A DNA stretch of 64,000 nt from Azolla pinnata (taxonomy: Eukaryota; Streptophyta; Polypodiopsida; Salviniales; Salviniaceae): contig JBBBWG010028865.1 of the NCBI GenBank assembly GCA_037176905.1, positions 30,359 to 94,358 of the forward strand. The letters run 5' to 3'. Both the position numbers and the translations under genes were made by a program. Below are positions 45,058 through 58,200 of this stretch, one piece after another (the stretch's first letter is position 1; each line of letters starts with the position of its first letter). The notes beneath the pieces were generated by a model. The model was given only the letters and a program-made list of their open reading frames with translations. It ran no database searches and was not told where the DNA came from.

Positions 45058-45350
45058 CTTCTTCTTCTTCCTTCTTCTTCGTCTGTTTCTTCTTCTTCTT
45101 CTTCTTCGTCTTCTTCTTCTTCTTCGTCTTCTTCTTTCTTTGTTTCTCTTTTCTTCTTCCGAGGACGCGTTGTGTTGACGGGTTCCTGTTTTCTGCCACA
45201 CATACATACATACATACATACATACATACATACATACATACATACATACATACACACATACATACATACATACATACATGCATGCATGCACACATGCACG
45301 CCTACATACATACATGCACGCATGCATGCATGCATGTAGCTGTATCTGTC
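45058..45350. repeat. CTT tract, (CATA)n array and GCAT palindromic repeats
   Basis: CTT/CTTCGT repeats lie in the presumed MED26 leader, followed by about 20 CATA units at 45199-45280 and alternating GCATGCAT. The (CATA)n run gives open frames in several registers, which explains the spurious ORFs. Confidence 0.9.
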
Positions 45351-47095
45351 TTCCTCTGTAATCCATGCCATGCCATGCATGCATGCTTGCATGATCGCAT
45401 ACTGTGATGGGCACACATCTGCTTTACATGCCCGAACTGCGATCGATCGACTCGTACAGATCCCGAACTGCGATCGATCGATCGAGAATCGCACGCTCGC
45501 TCGCTCGCTCGCCAGCTGCTTTGCTCGCCCGGTATCCGATACGCGGATTTCTCGTCCGTTGCAGGGATGCTGTCGTTGCGGGTTCGGTTCCCTCTCTTGG
45601 CAGAGCCCGACTGCGATGCGATGCGATCGCTCTTGCTCTCACCAGCTTGCCTAGGTATCCGATACTGCGGAATCGCTGGTAGCGGGGAGGTGCGTGGGTT
45701 TTCTTCTTCTCTTGCGGATCGGGCTGCACGCAGAATGGGCTGAGCAGCTGCTGATTCCGAGGGGAAGAAGCTAGCTCTGCTTTTGCATTTTTCATTGCGT
45801 CTCCCCCAGATTTGTGTGTGCGTGTGTGTGTGTGTGTGTGTGGATTGATTGTACATATATACATGCATACACTGCATCCCGTGAAGGAAAAAGCTTCGTC
45901 GCGAGAGATGCTCTCGGCCAAAGTACTGTTCCGAAATGGCACCTGCATACGCATATATATGTATTCAATAGCATCATAATTGCGTGCGCGTGTGCATGTC
46001 TGCTAAGGATCGAGCCGCTTTGATAAATCAGAACAATGACTTCATTGTTTCGAGCCGTTGCACGGCCCAGCTGCAGTAAAATGGTGGCATCTCGAGGAGA
46101 TGGGCATTCTATCGGCTTCACGCGAAAGGAGTTAATAGCAAACCCTTTGGTGGAAGTCGTTTGTTCGGCTACATGATTCGGAGGCAAATCAATCGCTTCC
46201 GTGGATCTGGAGACTGGGGACAATTGGCACAAAGAGAATGTTAGCGTGCGCCGCGTATAATTCCTGGGAATCAAACATCAGAGCAACATCTTCGGAGTTT
46301 AAGCAGAGATCGAACTCGAGTAACGATCGAAAGAGCGAGAGGCAAGCAGATGAAGAAACCGAGCCAAACGCAGGAAAAGGGTCCACGCTCTCAGATGCAT
46401 GCATCCTCTTCCCGACAGCTGCCAAAGGGATCGGAGAGCCTCGTTGACGAGCACATGTTCGATGGGACACAGATGTCGAGAACCGAGAAGTGTGGATTCG
46501 CCCACATGGGAAATGTGCACAGAGCAGACGATTCGAGGTTCGATGCATCTCGGGACTATATTTTAGTTCCAAAGAACATTCGTGAGTGATCGACCGACCT
46601 CTACTCGAGCAAAGCAAATCCCCACGTGTTTTATTCTGACCGACTCGTTCGGTTCGACAGGCAGTATTTGACACCGATTCGTTTAACATCACTCTGTCGA
46701 ACGACATCTTCTTCGGGAGCCTTGCCCCATTCTGGCCACCTGCCAATCGTTCTGGGCTCCTTGCAGCGCTTGGAACTTCTCGGAAAAGAACGAGGCGGCG
46801 GAGCTTCTGATAAGCCCCGTTCCCGTCAACTACCTGCTTCTCTCAGCCATTTCGAGCGCATCATAACACGCAACTACAAGCCGGGTGAGTTCACACGGTG
46901 GAAAGAGCTCCCTTTTTTCTATTATACAGACCCTCGCAAGCGCAGCTCGGTAGGCCTTCCAAAAGCTAGGACAAACGACAAAGCTCGAACTTGCTAACTG
47001 ATCCCTCGCCGATTCGATGCCGTCGAACTGCCGACGATCCCTCGCCGAATTCATCCGATGCCGTCGACATGCACTGCATGCATGGATGATGAATG

Positions 47096-47127
47096 CATTC
47101 ATGTGTGTGTATGTATACATAGGCATA

Positions 47128-47159
<32 letters not shown>

Positions 47160-47265
47160 CACACGACGTCCCATGCATGGTAGACACATGCATGTGTGCG
47201 CATGTGTGCATGCATGCATGTGTGTGTGCATGTATGTGTGCATGTATGTATGTATGTATGCACAT
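47096..47265. repeat. GTAT/GTGT/GCAT microsatellite cluster
   Basis: Alternating purine-pyrimidine repeats ending about 110 bp before the SEC62 start codon; such sequence can adopt Z-DNA-like structure (general knowledge, not shown here). Confidence 0.8.
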
Positions 47266-47375
47266 GCATAGCCATTCTCTCTACACAGGGCCACGTTCGA
47301 GGATCTGCGGCAGAAGGGAAGTCGCCATTTGCTCTTCTGTGATTTCGCCTCTCGTCAGATCAGAGACGAGATCCA

Positions 47376-50300
47376 ATGGGCAAGAAGAAACCCGTGGAGC
47401 CTGCCCCTGCGGTGAAGGTGCAGCCGAAATTTCCCTTCCCCGCATCTCTGTTGATTCGAACGCTCTTTGTTTTGTGGGTTTTTACTTGTTGTGGTTTTGC
47501 TTGTGGCGATGGCTGAGATTGTGATGTGGTGGTGGTGGTTGTGATGGTGGTGGCGATTGCCTGCAGAAGCAGAAGCAGAAGAAGGTCGTGGACCCTGTGC
47601 TCGTGTTTGCAGAGAAGGTGAGGGACCACAAAGGCCTCGAGTCGAGGTGGGCTGTTCTGCAAGACACACGGATCGAGTACTTCAGGGGGAAAGACTTCGC
47701 TTCCCTGTTACAAACCCACGCAGACCTCAGGCCTTCCACCTCTGCCGTGCCTAACAGTACCGGGGCCAGTAACAGCAATAATCATAATCACAATGTTACT
47801 GGCACAGAATCTGAAGAGGATCTTGGGAATCTTTTGCTGAAGAGGAAGCTCATTCTCAGATGTGATCGTGTCCTGAAGACACCTAGGCCAGGCAAGACAA
47901 AACTGTCAAAGTGGCCAGCTCGCCTTGAGCTCTTTCCGGTGCACTCTCATATCTCTCTTTCCTATAATTATGCTCTTTTTTCAGTGTGTTTTTCAGCCTA
48001 GGTTTTGTAGAGCAGACCATTCAAAATGGGTGCTGTGTACCACTTGATCGTTTGCATACCAAGTCTAGTTTAGTGTAGGGTTAATGGAAGATTAGGTTTT
48101 GTTCAGTGGGATACTCGAAAACAAAAGGACATTTTTCACTTTTTGGTCATTTCTATAACAAATCTGGTTTAACAAATCTGGTTTTTCTGATGGATTACGC
48201 CATTTCTATTAGACCAAAATCTCAAATTTTGTTCAAATTGCAGCACTCGCGAGGTGCATTGATTGTAGCACCATAAGGGCCATAATTCTATTTTCATACC
48301 GAGTATAGTTAGCATATACCTTACTGAGGGGATATGCTTAATTTATCCTTTCCATTCGGCCTAAGCAGTCAATTGTATCACTGTGAATGCTAAAAAAAAT
48401 TCAAGTTGTACCCCTCACCTGATAGATTAATTGTAGCGGTCTATGAGCAATGCATATTCTCTGATGCACCTCCCCAAATAATGTATTTGGACATTGAACG
48501 AAGTATTTGTAGGATTAGCCTCGTACAGCCAAGCTGTGCAGTATCACCGTACCTCATTGAATGCATGCCTTTGTTCGGGCCCAGCCTATATTTCAGCATA
48601 TTGTAGTAGCATTGCTTAAAATCGCTTTAAAGGGAATAATTGTCCAACTTCTAGATAATTACCTTCATATAATGTGACTGTTGGGTCATCAATTTGAAAG
48701 AGTCCCCAACTTTCGTCAATTAAGCGAGTCTTCTCTCACTCTTTAGGGCTGATCAAATGGACATTAAATCGAATTATTGATCAAACCACTAAATCTCTTT
48801 GGAAAATCTATGTTTGTTGATATGCACCTATTGCAAAACATATTTCAATTGCCTTCTCCACATTTCTTCATTTCGTCGAAACTTTGTTTTTTGTTCATGA
48901 ATGGAAATTCTGTTCAATTCCATTTTTCCTCGTATTGCTCCACAATAATAGTAGTAGCTACAAAACCCCTGCTTGAAAGTAGACTTCTGTATTACTTTAC
49001 CTAGTCAAAGACAGGTGACTAAGATATTTTCTCATGGATGTTTTTGGGGTGCATTTTCAAGCACCATATATGCTGCTGCAATCCGAAATATGTTGCTTCT
49101 GAAGCTGTATTTTGAATATTATTCACATTGTTTCATGCGAGCACAGGGAGCCGCTTTCACAACAGATGATATGTGATTCGATTCCATATTTCTAGTTTAA
49201 GGTTTAATCGTACTGTATCTGCATGGAGTTACAAATCATAGAATGAACATTCCTATTACTAAAACAATTATACTTCCGGTTACTGTATATATTTGATATA
49301 CCACCCTACTTAAATGTAACGTTCATACTTGACGCTTTCTGAACTTGTAATTTTTCTTTCCAGGATCAAACTTTCTCCGTTGATGATGCTTTTTTTGCGT
49401 GGACTTTTGAAAGGAGGAGACCATTATGGCAAACTGTGCTCTCCTTCCTTGTTCCGATTATAACTTTGGCATGCTGTTTATTTCCGGTCTTCCCACATCC
49501 ATGCAAATTAGTCGTTCTCTATACATGCTTGACCTTTTTATCGGCCATAATGACTATTCTTTTCTGTAAGTTACTCTTACTCCTGTCACAGCATATTTAA
49601 ATGTGTTAAAGTATCATTGAGTAAATGTAGAAGTTTAGCATGTAAAACAAAATTTCTAGTGTTTGTGTCGTTCCCAGCTTGATTTATTATTGATTCATGC
49701 TTGAATAAGCTAGATTTTAGTGGACTCACTCATAGTCGAGAGTGAATAGTTGGCTTGCGATAAATATATTCTTGCTATGTATGTGTCCTTAAGTCTGTTT
49801 TACTTTACCTGAGCTGCTTTCCTATGTATCTTGATTCTAAATCACAAAGTTGAGTCTAGAATCAACTTCATCTTAGAGTGCTTTTATTCTTGCTACTGTT
49901 GGATGATCATTCTTCATGTGTCTTAACGCCAATGCTGCAGTGGACATAGCACTCATTTCTGGTGTGAACTTTCTAATGTGAAGTTTTGACTGACAGTGCG
50001 GTTTGCTATATTTGGCGTGCTATGGGTGTTACTTGGGAAGCGAATATGGTTTTTCCCCAACATACTTGCTGAGGAGGCATCTTTTAAGGAGCTGCTCAGG
50101 TTCTGGCCTGAACCAAGTAAAGAGGATGAGAAGCCTCCAAAATGGACTTCACGACTTGCTTTTGCCTTGGTTTTAGGTTTAGTCACATGGTTCTGTGTTC
50201 ATTACGCACCTGATGAAGCAGCTCGGTCAAGGTTTGCTTCAGTTGTCATTTTTCATCTCAGATAGTTTGATTTTCCAGTGGGGGGTTGATCACAAATTCT

Positions 50301-50602
50301 GTCTTGCCAGGTACCAAAAGAAAGTATCAAACATCATCGATGATGTTCTGGAGTGGTCTCCGAAATTGGCCTTATCTGGAAAGCAATCAGAAGTTCTGGT
50401 TACCCAAAACGATACAAATGTGAATATGTCATCTGATAGTGGTGTAAATCAGTCATCACCACCTCGGGGTGACTTGGACGATGCATCACCCCTTGAAGGT
50501 GATTTGAATGTCGATTCCCGTGTGATCCCTGACAAATTTGATGGTGCTGAACCATCTTCAGATGGGCCTCACATACCAAGCTCAACGATCGAAGATCAAT
50601 AG
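47376..50602 (+). CDS. SEC62: SEC62, ER protein-translocation subunit
   Basis: Sec62 works with Sec61 and Sec63 in post-translational import into the ER. Five exons join in phase: 47376-47417, 47567-47938, 49364-49565, 49997-50231, 50311-50602 (380 aa). Exon 1 could instead end at 47411, two codons shorter. Visible family features are the basic start, 'LESRWAVLQDTRIEYFRGKD', 'LLKRKLILRCDRVLKTPRPG', 'DAFFAWTFERRRPLWQTVLS', two to three membrane segments (exons 3-4: 'LVPIITLACCLFPVF', 'LVVLYTCLTFLSAIMTILF', 'FAIFGVLWVLLG'), 'WFFPNILAEEASFKELLRFW', a third hydrophobic helix 'LAFALVLGLVTWFCV', then 'APDEAARSRYQKKVSNIIDD' and 'VLEWSPKLALSG'. The last 70 residues are acidic and not conserved in families I know. 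AATAAA at about 50647 may serve polyadenylation. Confidence 0.95.
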
Positions 50603-51589
50603 CTCTCGATAGTGGTGTTCCTCGCATTGGGTGATGTTTGTGGATGAATAAAAAGTCTCAGCTACTTTGCTGTAAAGCCTAGTTCTCCATAATAGTGATA
50701 TACAAATTAGATGGAGTTAGTGGATAGGTAAGGATTCAGCTGCATGGCCCATACAAATCTCATTGATCTTGATAGAAGACATCAACAGGTTGCAACTGAT
50801 CATGTTCAATTTGTCTGTCCTTTGTTGTATTTGGTAGTTCTTTTTTTCCTAGGGTAGGGGATATGAAGCGATGGAAATACATATATTGGAGGCATGTAAT
50901 ATGAAATCTAGCAGATGCTCTGTTGGGTGATATTTTTTACATACTAAGAGTTGTATGGAGGGAGAGTTGAGGATTGGGTGCTCTTTCCAAATCTCCGGCT
51001 TTGGAATTACACACATAATACAGACATAAGTCAAAGGATATGGATCGATCATCACTTTCCTTTATTGGTGGGTGGATATACGAGGGGTATATCGGCTCAT
51101 GCGGAGAGTGCTTCAAGCACATTATCTTTTTCAATATCAGACTCGAGAGTTACTTTGAGATGATGTGAATTTTTGGAGCTTCAATTGTTGACCACAAGCA
51201 TCTTGTTGATGTATGTTTGATCTTGTTTTTTTCGACGGCTAGGGTTGGATATAGCTTATATGGCGAAGAATGACGAGGCTGTCTAATGACGTTTGATTGG
51301 CTGGACTATTGGAAAGACAGATCGATAGATTTGATTATTTGTCTGTGAAAGGGAGCTTTGGGCATGAGATTTCTCTGCGTGTGGGCGAAATCAGCAAGAC
51401 ACGGGAGCTTGTGATTCGAGTTCGAATGAACTAGATGGATGGAATCGGTTGCGGAAGGAAGACGATCTTCGCAGCAATCCCGAGCGGGATTGTATTCGAT
51501 CGAGAATTTTGATTCTGGACGAAAGACATGGGGAAGAATTGATGTCCCACGGAAGAAATCCGCGGTGATTCTACGGTGGATGGAATTGC

Positions 51590-51715
51590 GTCGACAGAAT
51601 CACCGATTCCGGGTGCGAAAAAAATACAGAATCACCGATTCCGGGTGCGGAAAAAATACAGAATCACCGATTCCGGGTGCGAAAAACTTCACCGATTCCG
51701 GGTGCGGAAAAATCC
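51590..51715. repeat. 32-bp tandem repeat, about four copies
   Basis: 'agaatcaccgattccgggtg' followed by 'cgaaaaaaatac' or 'cggaaaaaatac' occurs three times, with a shortened fourth copy 'ttcaccgattccgggtgcgg'. Confidence 0.9.
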
Positions 51716-51829
51716 TGCGCGAATCCGATGCAACAAAATCCTAGATCAATGCATAGCCAGTTGCATGTATATGCATTATATGGTGATGCGTGTCATGCAA
51801 ATGTAATGTACAGTGGCTTATGTATGCAT

Positions 51830-51975
51830 GTGAGCTAGGCATGTATGCATGCGTGCAAGCATGTGTGCATGCATGTACGTGCATGCATGTGGATGTATGT
51901 GTGCACATGTATGTTGATGCATGCGTGTCTATGTATGTATGCGTGCACATGTATGTTGATGTATGTTGCATGCGC
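51830..51975. repeat. GCATGCAT/GTATGTAT repeats
   Basis: Alternating units including a near-duplicate 'gtgcacatgtatgttgatgt' pair at about 51900-51965. Confidence 0.75.
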
Positions 51976-52291
51976 TGAAACCGAGCGATGGAGCGACGGA
52001 GAAGAAGCAGCAGCAGCAGCAGCAGCAGAGCTCGCTGAACGAGCTGCGAACGGGGAAGCTATAGACGCGAGCCATGGCGAGAGAGAGCGCGCGAGCAGAG
52101 ACGAGCAACGATGCCCTGCATGCAGTGCTGTGCTGCAGGTGCAGCGCAACAGCGGAGGAGGAACGAGCCGCCTGAAAGGGGCGGAGTCCGGTGGCGTTTG
52201 CTCATCTGTAATTTCGTCGTCGTCGTCGTCGTCGTCAGCAGCAGCAGCAGCAACCAGAACCAGAACCAGGACATCAGTCAGTTCGTCGTTG

Positions 52292-55200
52292 ATGATGGCG
52301 TTGCGTGTTCCCGCCCACTCCCTACACTATTCCGCCTTCCTTCGTTCGGGTCCAGGGCCTCGCCTTCTCTTGCACTTTCAACCTCATCCCTGTTGCTATC
52401 CTCACCATCACCATTGCCACCATCGATTCCTTTCAAGCCTTCCTGCTGCCGCTTCAGTCCCATTTCCAGCGCTCAACCTCGCGGGAAGACCAGGTTTTGC
52501 CTCCCACCATTTCGCCTTAATAGAATGATATTCAAAGATCTTTTGTCTGCTCGGACCGCCGTAGCAAATCGAGCGTTTCATATTTCAAGAAACTCGGTGT
52601 GCTTGAAAATCAATTTTGATGGTCACCAGCTCTCCCGTAGTATAAGGGTGTGAAATGTATATACGATGAAGATAGATATACAGTACGACTAGAAATGGCT
52701 GTAAAAGTTGGATTTTTCGCGAAGTTCAGATGATATATCGCTATCTTGAGTTTCTTATGGAAGGTTGTAGTGGCGTGGTGGCTGTCAAGGGTGTCCATTG
52801 TTAATGTTGTCAAGAATCTGGAAGTTGGTAACTAATGCTATCTGACGTTCAGATGGGTATGAACAAGGTTCAGATTAGGGTTTCTTTTCTTATGTCAGCA
52901 GTGCCATTATCTATCGGCAAATTGATGGTCACAATTCGTTCTCAAACTCCAGCCTCTTTTGTGCTCTAAACCCCATTTCACGATTCATTGTTCACCCAAC
53001 CCTCGAAGATCATGCATGCGGGGCAGCTGTAAATGGAAATTGGAATGGTTTTCAATGACGTATGTGTCCTGTATGATTGAATGATACCCAATATAGGCTT
53101 GGACCCATAGTTGAAGGAATATCTTTTCTTTCTAAAACAAAATGGCAAAGCAAGAAACAGAAAACATTTGTCTGTGGAAAAACAAGCTTCATTTTAATTA
53201 ACCTCTTCTATTTCTGACTAGTATTAACATTTTTTGGATTACTCCAGATGGATTTCCACTCTCCTTCCCTTTCCCTCTCACTCTCTCCAATCACACAAGA
53301 ACCATACTCGTGCTACTCTCTCTTTTTGCATCCTCCTATCTCTCCACATTTCTTGCAGATTAATTCTCCATTGAGGAAACATGCAATCTTTACTTTTGGA
53401 CATATGACTTCTTTCCATTTTTATCGTTACTTGTAAATTAGTGTCCTGGATTAGGCAACGTGAATATGGAGTCTAGCTTAATTAAATTTGCATGCTTATA
53501 CCAATGCCGGAAATTCTTGCGACCCTACGGGGGCCTCTCTCTCTATGCTCTGTTTGTGGAAAGGGATGTTAACATGGAATCGTTGTTTGGGCTTCTCTGC
53601 CAATAGTTCTGTCAACAATCGTGGGTCCCCTTTTTTGCATTGTGCATCCTAGGAATGCAAATGTGCCGCGCATACCCACTCGTTCAGAAGAACATGTGCT
53701 CTAGTGTACAACTAAGTGGAGTGATTTACACACAACTCTTTTAATTTTAGCATGTCGCAGATCATTTTCAAGTGAATCAGAATCACACCTATGCACTTTC
53801 CTCTTATTATTGTACAAAGCGTTCTTACTGACCTATTTGTGTTTTGTCAGATGATTCAAGGGAAGCATTTCAGTGTGCTGCGATTCAGGAAAAACTCAAA
53901 CAGATGAAGATTCACCTGAGTTCATATGAACCAGGTGGGCAAAGAAAAACCCTTTGCCCCATGGTCTGTGCAATTACTCCCTGTCAGCACATTTTTCACG
54001 AGGGTTATTTGATAGGTTTGCCAATTTGATTTTTGTGGATCTTTACTAGTGTGGAGGAGGACAATCTGGGGAGCGGAGTCTTTCTGTAAATATATCTGAT
54101 GACGGGTGAGGAACAGTATCCTTCAGTCTTCTGTATTTGTTATGCGTTGCTGTCCTTTCCAGTTGAATAAAGGTTATATCTTGGATGTCTTATTTATAGG
54201 TACCTTGCAAAATGGAACTGTTTCCGAGGAAAATGTGGCTGGAAAGGCTATACTGAGGTAGAAACAAGACGCCCTTTTGTGTTATTATTATAGCACCCAA
54301 AGCAAAATCATACTATTTTATATTTCTTTCCAGATAATAAGGAAGAGTACGCGAGCAAGTTATGACGAGCAAAAAGCTTTTGGGGAAATCAAGAAGGGGC
54401 TTGTTGAAGAAAGCGCCCATCTACAAGATCTATCACCAGCTGTATGTTGTGGCTAGGATGATTCATTCAAGATAGCTATATCACATGTTTGTGACTTGTG
54501 ATGTACTAATATTCTGTTACTCTTGTGTGCTATCCTGCTCTGGTTTGCCAGTCTAGGCTTATGATACGTACCAACATATGTTTATCCCCTGACTTTCTCC
54601 TGATATTTGATTTGTGTCTTGGGTAGCTAGTCTATGTGTACAACAGGAACTACCATGCATTTAATCCCTGTATTTCTGACAGCATTCTCCTTTAATTTGA
54701 TTTTTCTTTTGGTGGCATTACTTGGCAATGCACTTCCCTCTGTGGTTTATGTTGCATGATTTCCGTTAACAGATGGTTGGGTTATTCTTAGCTATAATAT
54801 GTGTATGCCACTTGCAAGAACCATCAGAATGAGGCCACTTAGCAATTCTGATAGTGTTGAGCAGTTAATATGCAACATGTTTTTCAATACGGAGAACGAT
54901 AGATTTTCCAAAAATTGTTAATGCAGAAAAACTCAGAATAGTGGTATATGCTGATGATGGGAATTAATGATACAGCAACAAACTTATTTTCAAAACCGAG
55001 GAATAACAATTGAGACCTTGAATCGCAATGGGGTAAAGCAACAACGTAAAGGTGAAAATGTGAGTGAAGCGCATTTTACTGTTAGACCATGCTGTGCTAT
55101 GTTTGTTTAGTTTCATTCAATTTATATGTGCTGGCTATTAAATATTATTCTTTCTTAATGTGTCAGAGCATGCTAGTATTCCCTTATCGAGAAGCTGGGG

Positions 55201-58200
55201 AAGTTGTCGGGTTTAGAAATTATACATGCCAATTGAATTTTGAAGAGGTCTGTATTACATCCTCTTAACATATAGCTGCTTTGTTCCTTTGGCTTCCTGA
55301 TTTAAACTGTGAAAGAAATGTTCTCATGCTTTTCTTCCAATCTTCTTATAGAGTTGCCTCTTTTTGGGGGAATACTTGAGAACTTGCATTTTTTGTGTCT
55401 TCTGCCATAGCTAACTACTAAAGTTAGGTAGCTAATTGCCAGGAAGTTAGAATCCATTGAAGGATCCAACCATGACGTGTCGATTCTCATTCACTCATGT
55501 TTGATGAAATGGAAATAACTAAACCTTGCACTGCTTCCTCTTAGGATAGGTGCTTTCTTTCTGTATTCTTGAGAAAGTGCTCATCCTGAAATGCCCGACC
55601 TGTAATACAAAAACCATGAGCTGGAGTGCCGGTTGTGACATGGCAATTATGTGCTTTATATCATTATAGAGTCAATAAAAAAGGACAGGGGGAGGAGATG
55701 TGGGATATCCATATCCCAAAATGTTAATGTCAAAGAAATCCCTAATTTGGTTCTATATTCTGTAATGGAGTCTTTTCTCTTAGAAAAGGGCGTTGCTTAT
55801 ATATTTTCTTTATTCTGTAATCGTAGCTTACAAATGATTTCCGAAACCTTTATTCCAGGTTCTATGAGTTGAGAGTTACTGTCTGTACTTCCCATGATTT
55901 TATAAATGTGGATGTAAATAATTTTTATACCCTCATTTCTCTAGGAAGTAACTTCTCGCAAAATCCTGTATGGACTTGATGATATCAAAGATGGGACCGA
56001 GGTCATTGTTGTAAGTGCTGTATCTCTATCATTTATGCAACCAGAAGATTGTGTTTTCTGACAGTCTGGTTCCAGGTTGCACGAGAAGTCGATAAATTGG
56101 CACTAGAGGAAGCTGGCTATTTGAACTGTGTGAGCGTTCCTCATGTACCACGTGCTGCCCAAACAAAAATTATTCATAAGAAGCCCAAATCCGAGGTGTG
56201 TAAGCTGTCCTTCCTATTGTTGTTCAAAGTTCCTTATGGTAAGTAGTGACAGCTCATATACATTTTTCCATCTGCTGGCTGAGCTTATTTTAATGTTGTT
56301 TCATAGGATAAGGATTTCGAGTACCTTTGGAACAGCCAAGGATATTTAGCCAAGGTAAATTTATAATCTTAAATATTATGATTGACAAATAGAGTGTGCA
56401 TTTACCATTGTGCCATATTTGGATACAGGCAAGTAGAATTATCCTGGCAACTGGTTCCGATGATTATTTCAATAATCTTGCAGATGAGCTGGCACGGCGG
56501 ATTGGGCGAGAGAGGTTGGTTGTACATATGCTGACATATTTCGGTTTTGTATTTAGCCCGTGTTATTAATCTTTTCATCTAATGTTTTATTGTTAGGTGC
56601 TGGCGCGTAAACTGGCCCCTGTATAAAGCTGGAGTGCCATGCAAAGATCCACTCGAGGTTTTCTTCTATAGAGACCAAATATCTATTCAAAGAGTGAAGA
56701 GTCACATTGTACTGTCTCACATTTATGATTCTGTTGCACTAGGTGCTACAATTCAAGGGACGTAAAGCATTATCTGATATGATTGACTCTGCTGAGCTAT
56801 ATCCCATCCGGGGACTATTTCAGTTTTGCGACTTCGATAAAGAAATAGATGATTACTATCATGAACGATCAGGGAATGAACAGGGCGTGTCAACTGGTTG
56901 GAAATCTTTGGATTCTTTGTATAAGGTAATTGTAATATATTACACTTTACCGTGTTCAATTTTTGGGCAGAAGTGTTGTATCTAACATAATCTATGATGA
57001 CACTTAAAAAATGGAACACAAAAAAATCTGGAATACCTTTGGGGCTCTTTATTTCTCCAGTGCCACAAACTATAAGTAGTTGGAGAGAATAAAAAGAATG
57101 TCGTAAAATTTCTAGGTTGTTCCAGGGGAGCTCACGCTGATCACAGGAGTGCCTAGTTCAGGGAAGAGTGAATGGATTGACGCACTTCTATGCAATTTGA
57201 ATCGTCAAAAGAATTGGACATTTGCTCTATGCTCAATGGAGAATCAGGTATTTTACCACATTACCAAATTTGGCAGCAGAGTGTATGCACGCATTTAGCA
57301 ATGAATTACTTTTTTTGTTTAAGAGATTGATGTTTATCTTGATGCACGCATTTTATATGTCATTCGAATATATGTATGAAACATGTTAAATAACATCTGG
57401 TTTATATCCCGGACGAGATGCTAGGTCTGTGAGTATTGATCTTTACATGATTCCAAAGCAGAGAAAATAATGATTACGCACTAGGACCAAAGTTGCCTGA
57501 TATATGTCTTGCCCGATTGTGGACTCTGTAGCGTTACTTCAGTCCTTTGACATAGCATAGCACATTCTATAAATCTAAGGAAGGTAAGGCTTATCAGAAG
57601 TTGACAATGCATAGCAAGTTCAGAGTCACTTACGTAGCACCCTCAGATCGATTCTCTGGAACCAAGTTTTAAGATTACACTAAATTCTTTCTTTTTATGT
57701 TTCTTATTAGAATTTCATACTAAGTTTAGGATGTCAATGTCCCCATTAATGTTAGTCATATTCTGTTGATATTTCTGATGCAAGGTAAAAGAGCATGGAA
57801 GGAAGCTTCTTGAGAAGTATTTGAAGAAGCCATTCTTTAATGCTATGTGGGTACTATTATCTAAAAAGCTGGACTTGTTTCTCCATGTTTAGGACCAGTT
57901 ACATAGTCATAATGTGTTTCACCTTGAAGGAATGCTTCTCAGGTATTCAAATGGCTTTAAGAGGATGAGTGCAAAAGATTATGAGCTTGGAAAAGCTTGG
58001 TTGGACAAAACTTTCTATTTGATAAGGTATGTGACTCTATAATTTGGCAATGGAATCCATTGTTTCGTACCACTCATTATTGGCTGTGTATTGTCAAACC
58101 TTACATATCCTACATGGCATGTATATATATGTATTGTTTTGGTCTTAGTGTAGGCATGCAACTTAATTCACTTGCAGTTTGTCTTTTACATAAAACTGTT

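Larger units (their letters stand above)
44863..47375. other. Divergent intergenic region between MED26-like and SEC62
   Basis: About 2.5 kb between two genes transcribed apart. Holds CTT/CTTCG tracts (45058-45165), a CATA array (45197-45290), TGCATGCA runs, a GATCGATC-rich duplication (45430-45485), a GT run (45818-45841) and GTAT/TGCA repeats (47096-47262). No gene recognised. Confidence 0.6.
50603..52291. other. Intergenic between SEC62 and Twinkle
   Basis: AT-rich SEC62 3' flank, then a 32-bp minisatellite (51590-51715), TGCA/GTAT repeats (51830-51965) and CAG/GTC runs (52005-52030, 52216-52250) near the Twinkle start. The Twinkle frame remains open upstream to about 51845, but only repeat-derived codons precede the Met pair. 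Confidence 0.6.

Noticed and set aside
45197-45290. CATA/TATG array read as a Cys-Met-Tyr-Val coding region linked to the MED26-like gene
   Set aside because: Open in several frames by virtue of the 4-bp repeat; the conserved MED26 start lies downstream at 44862.
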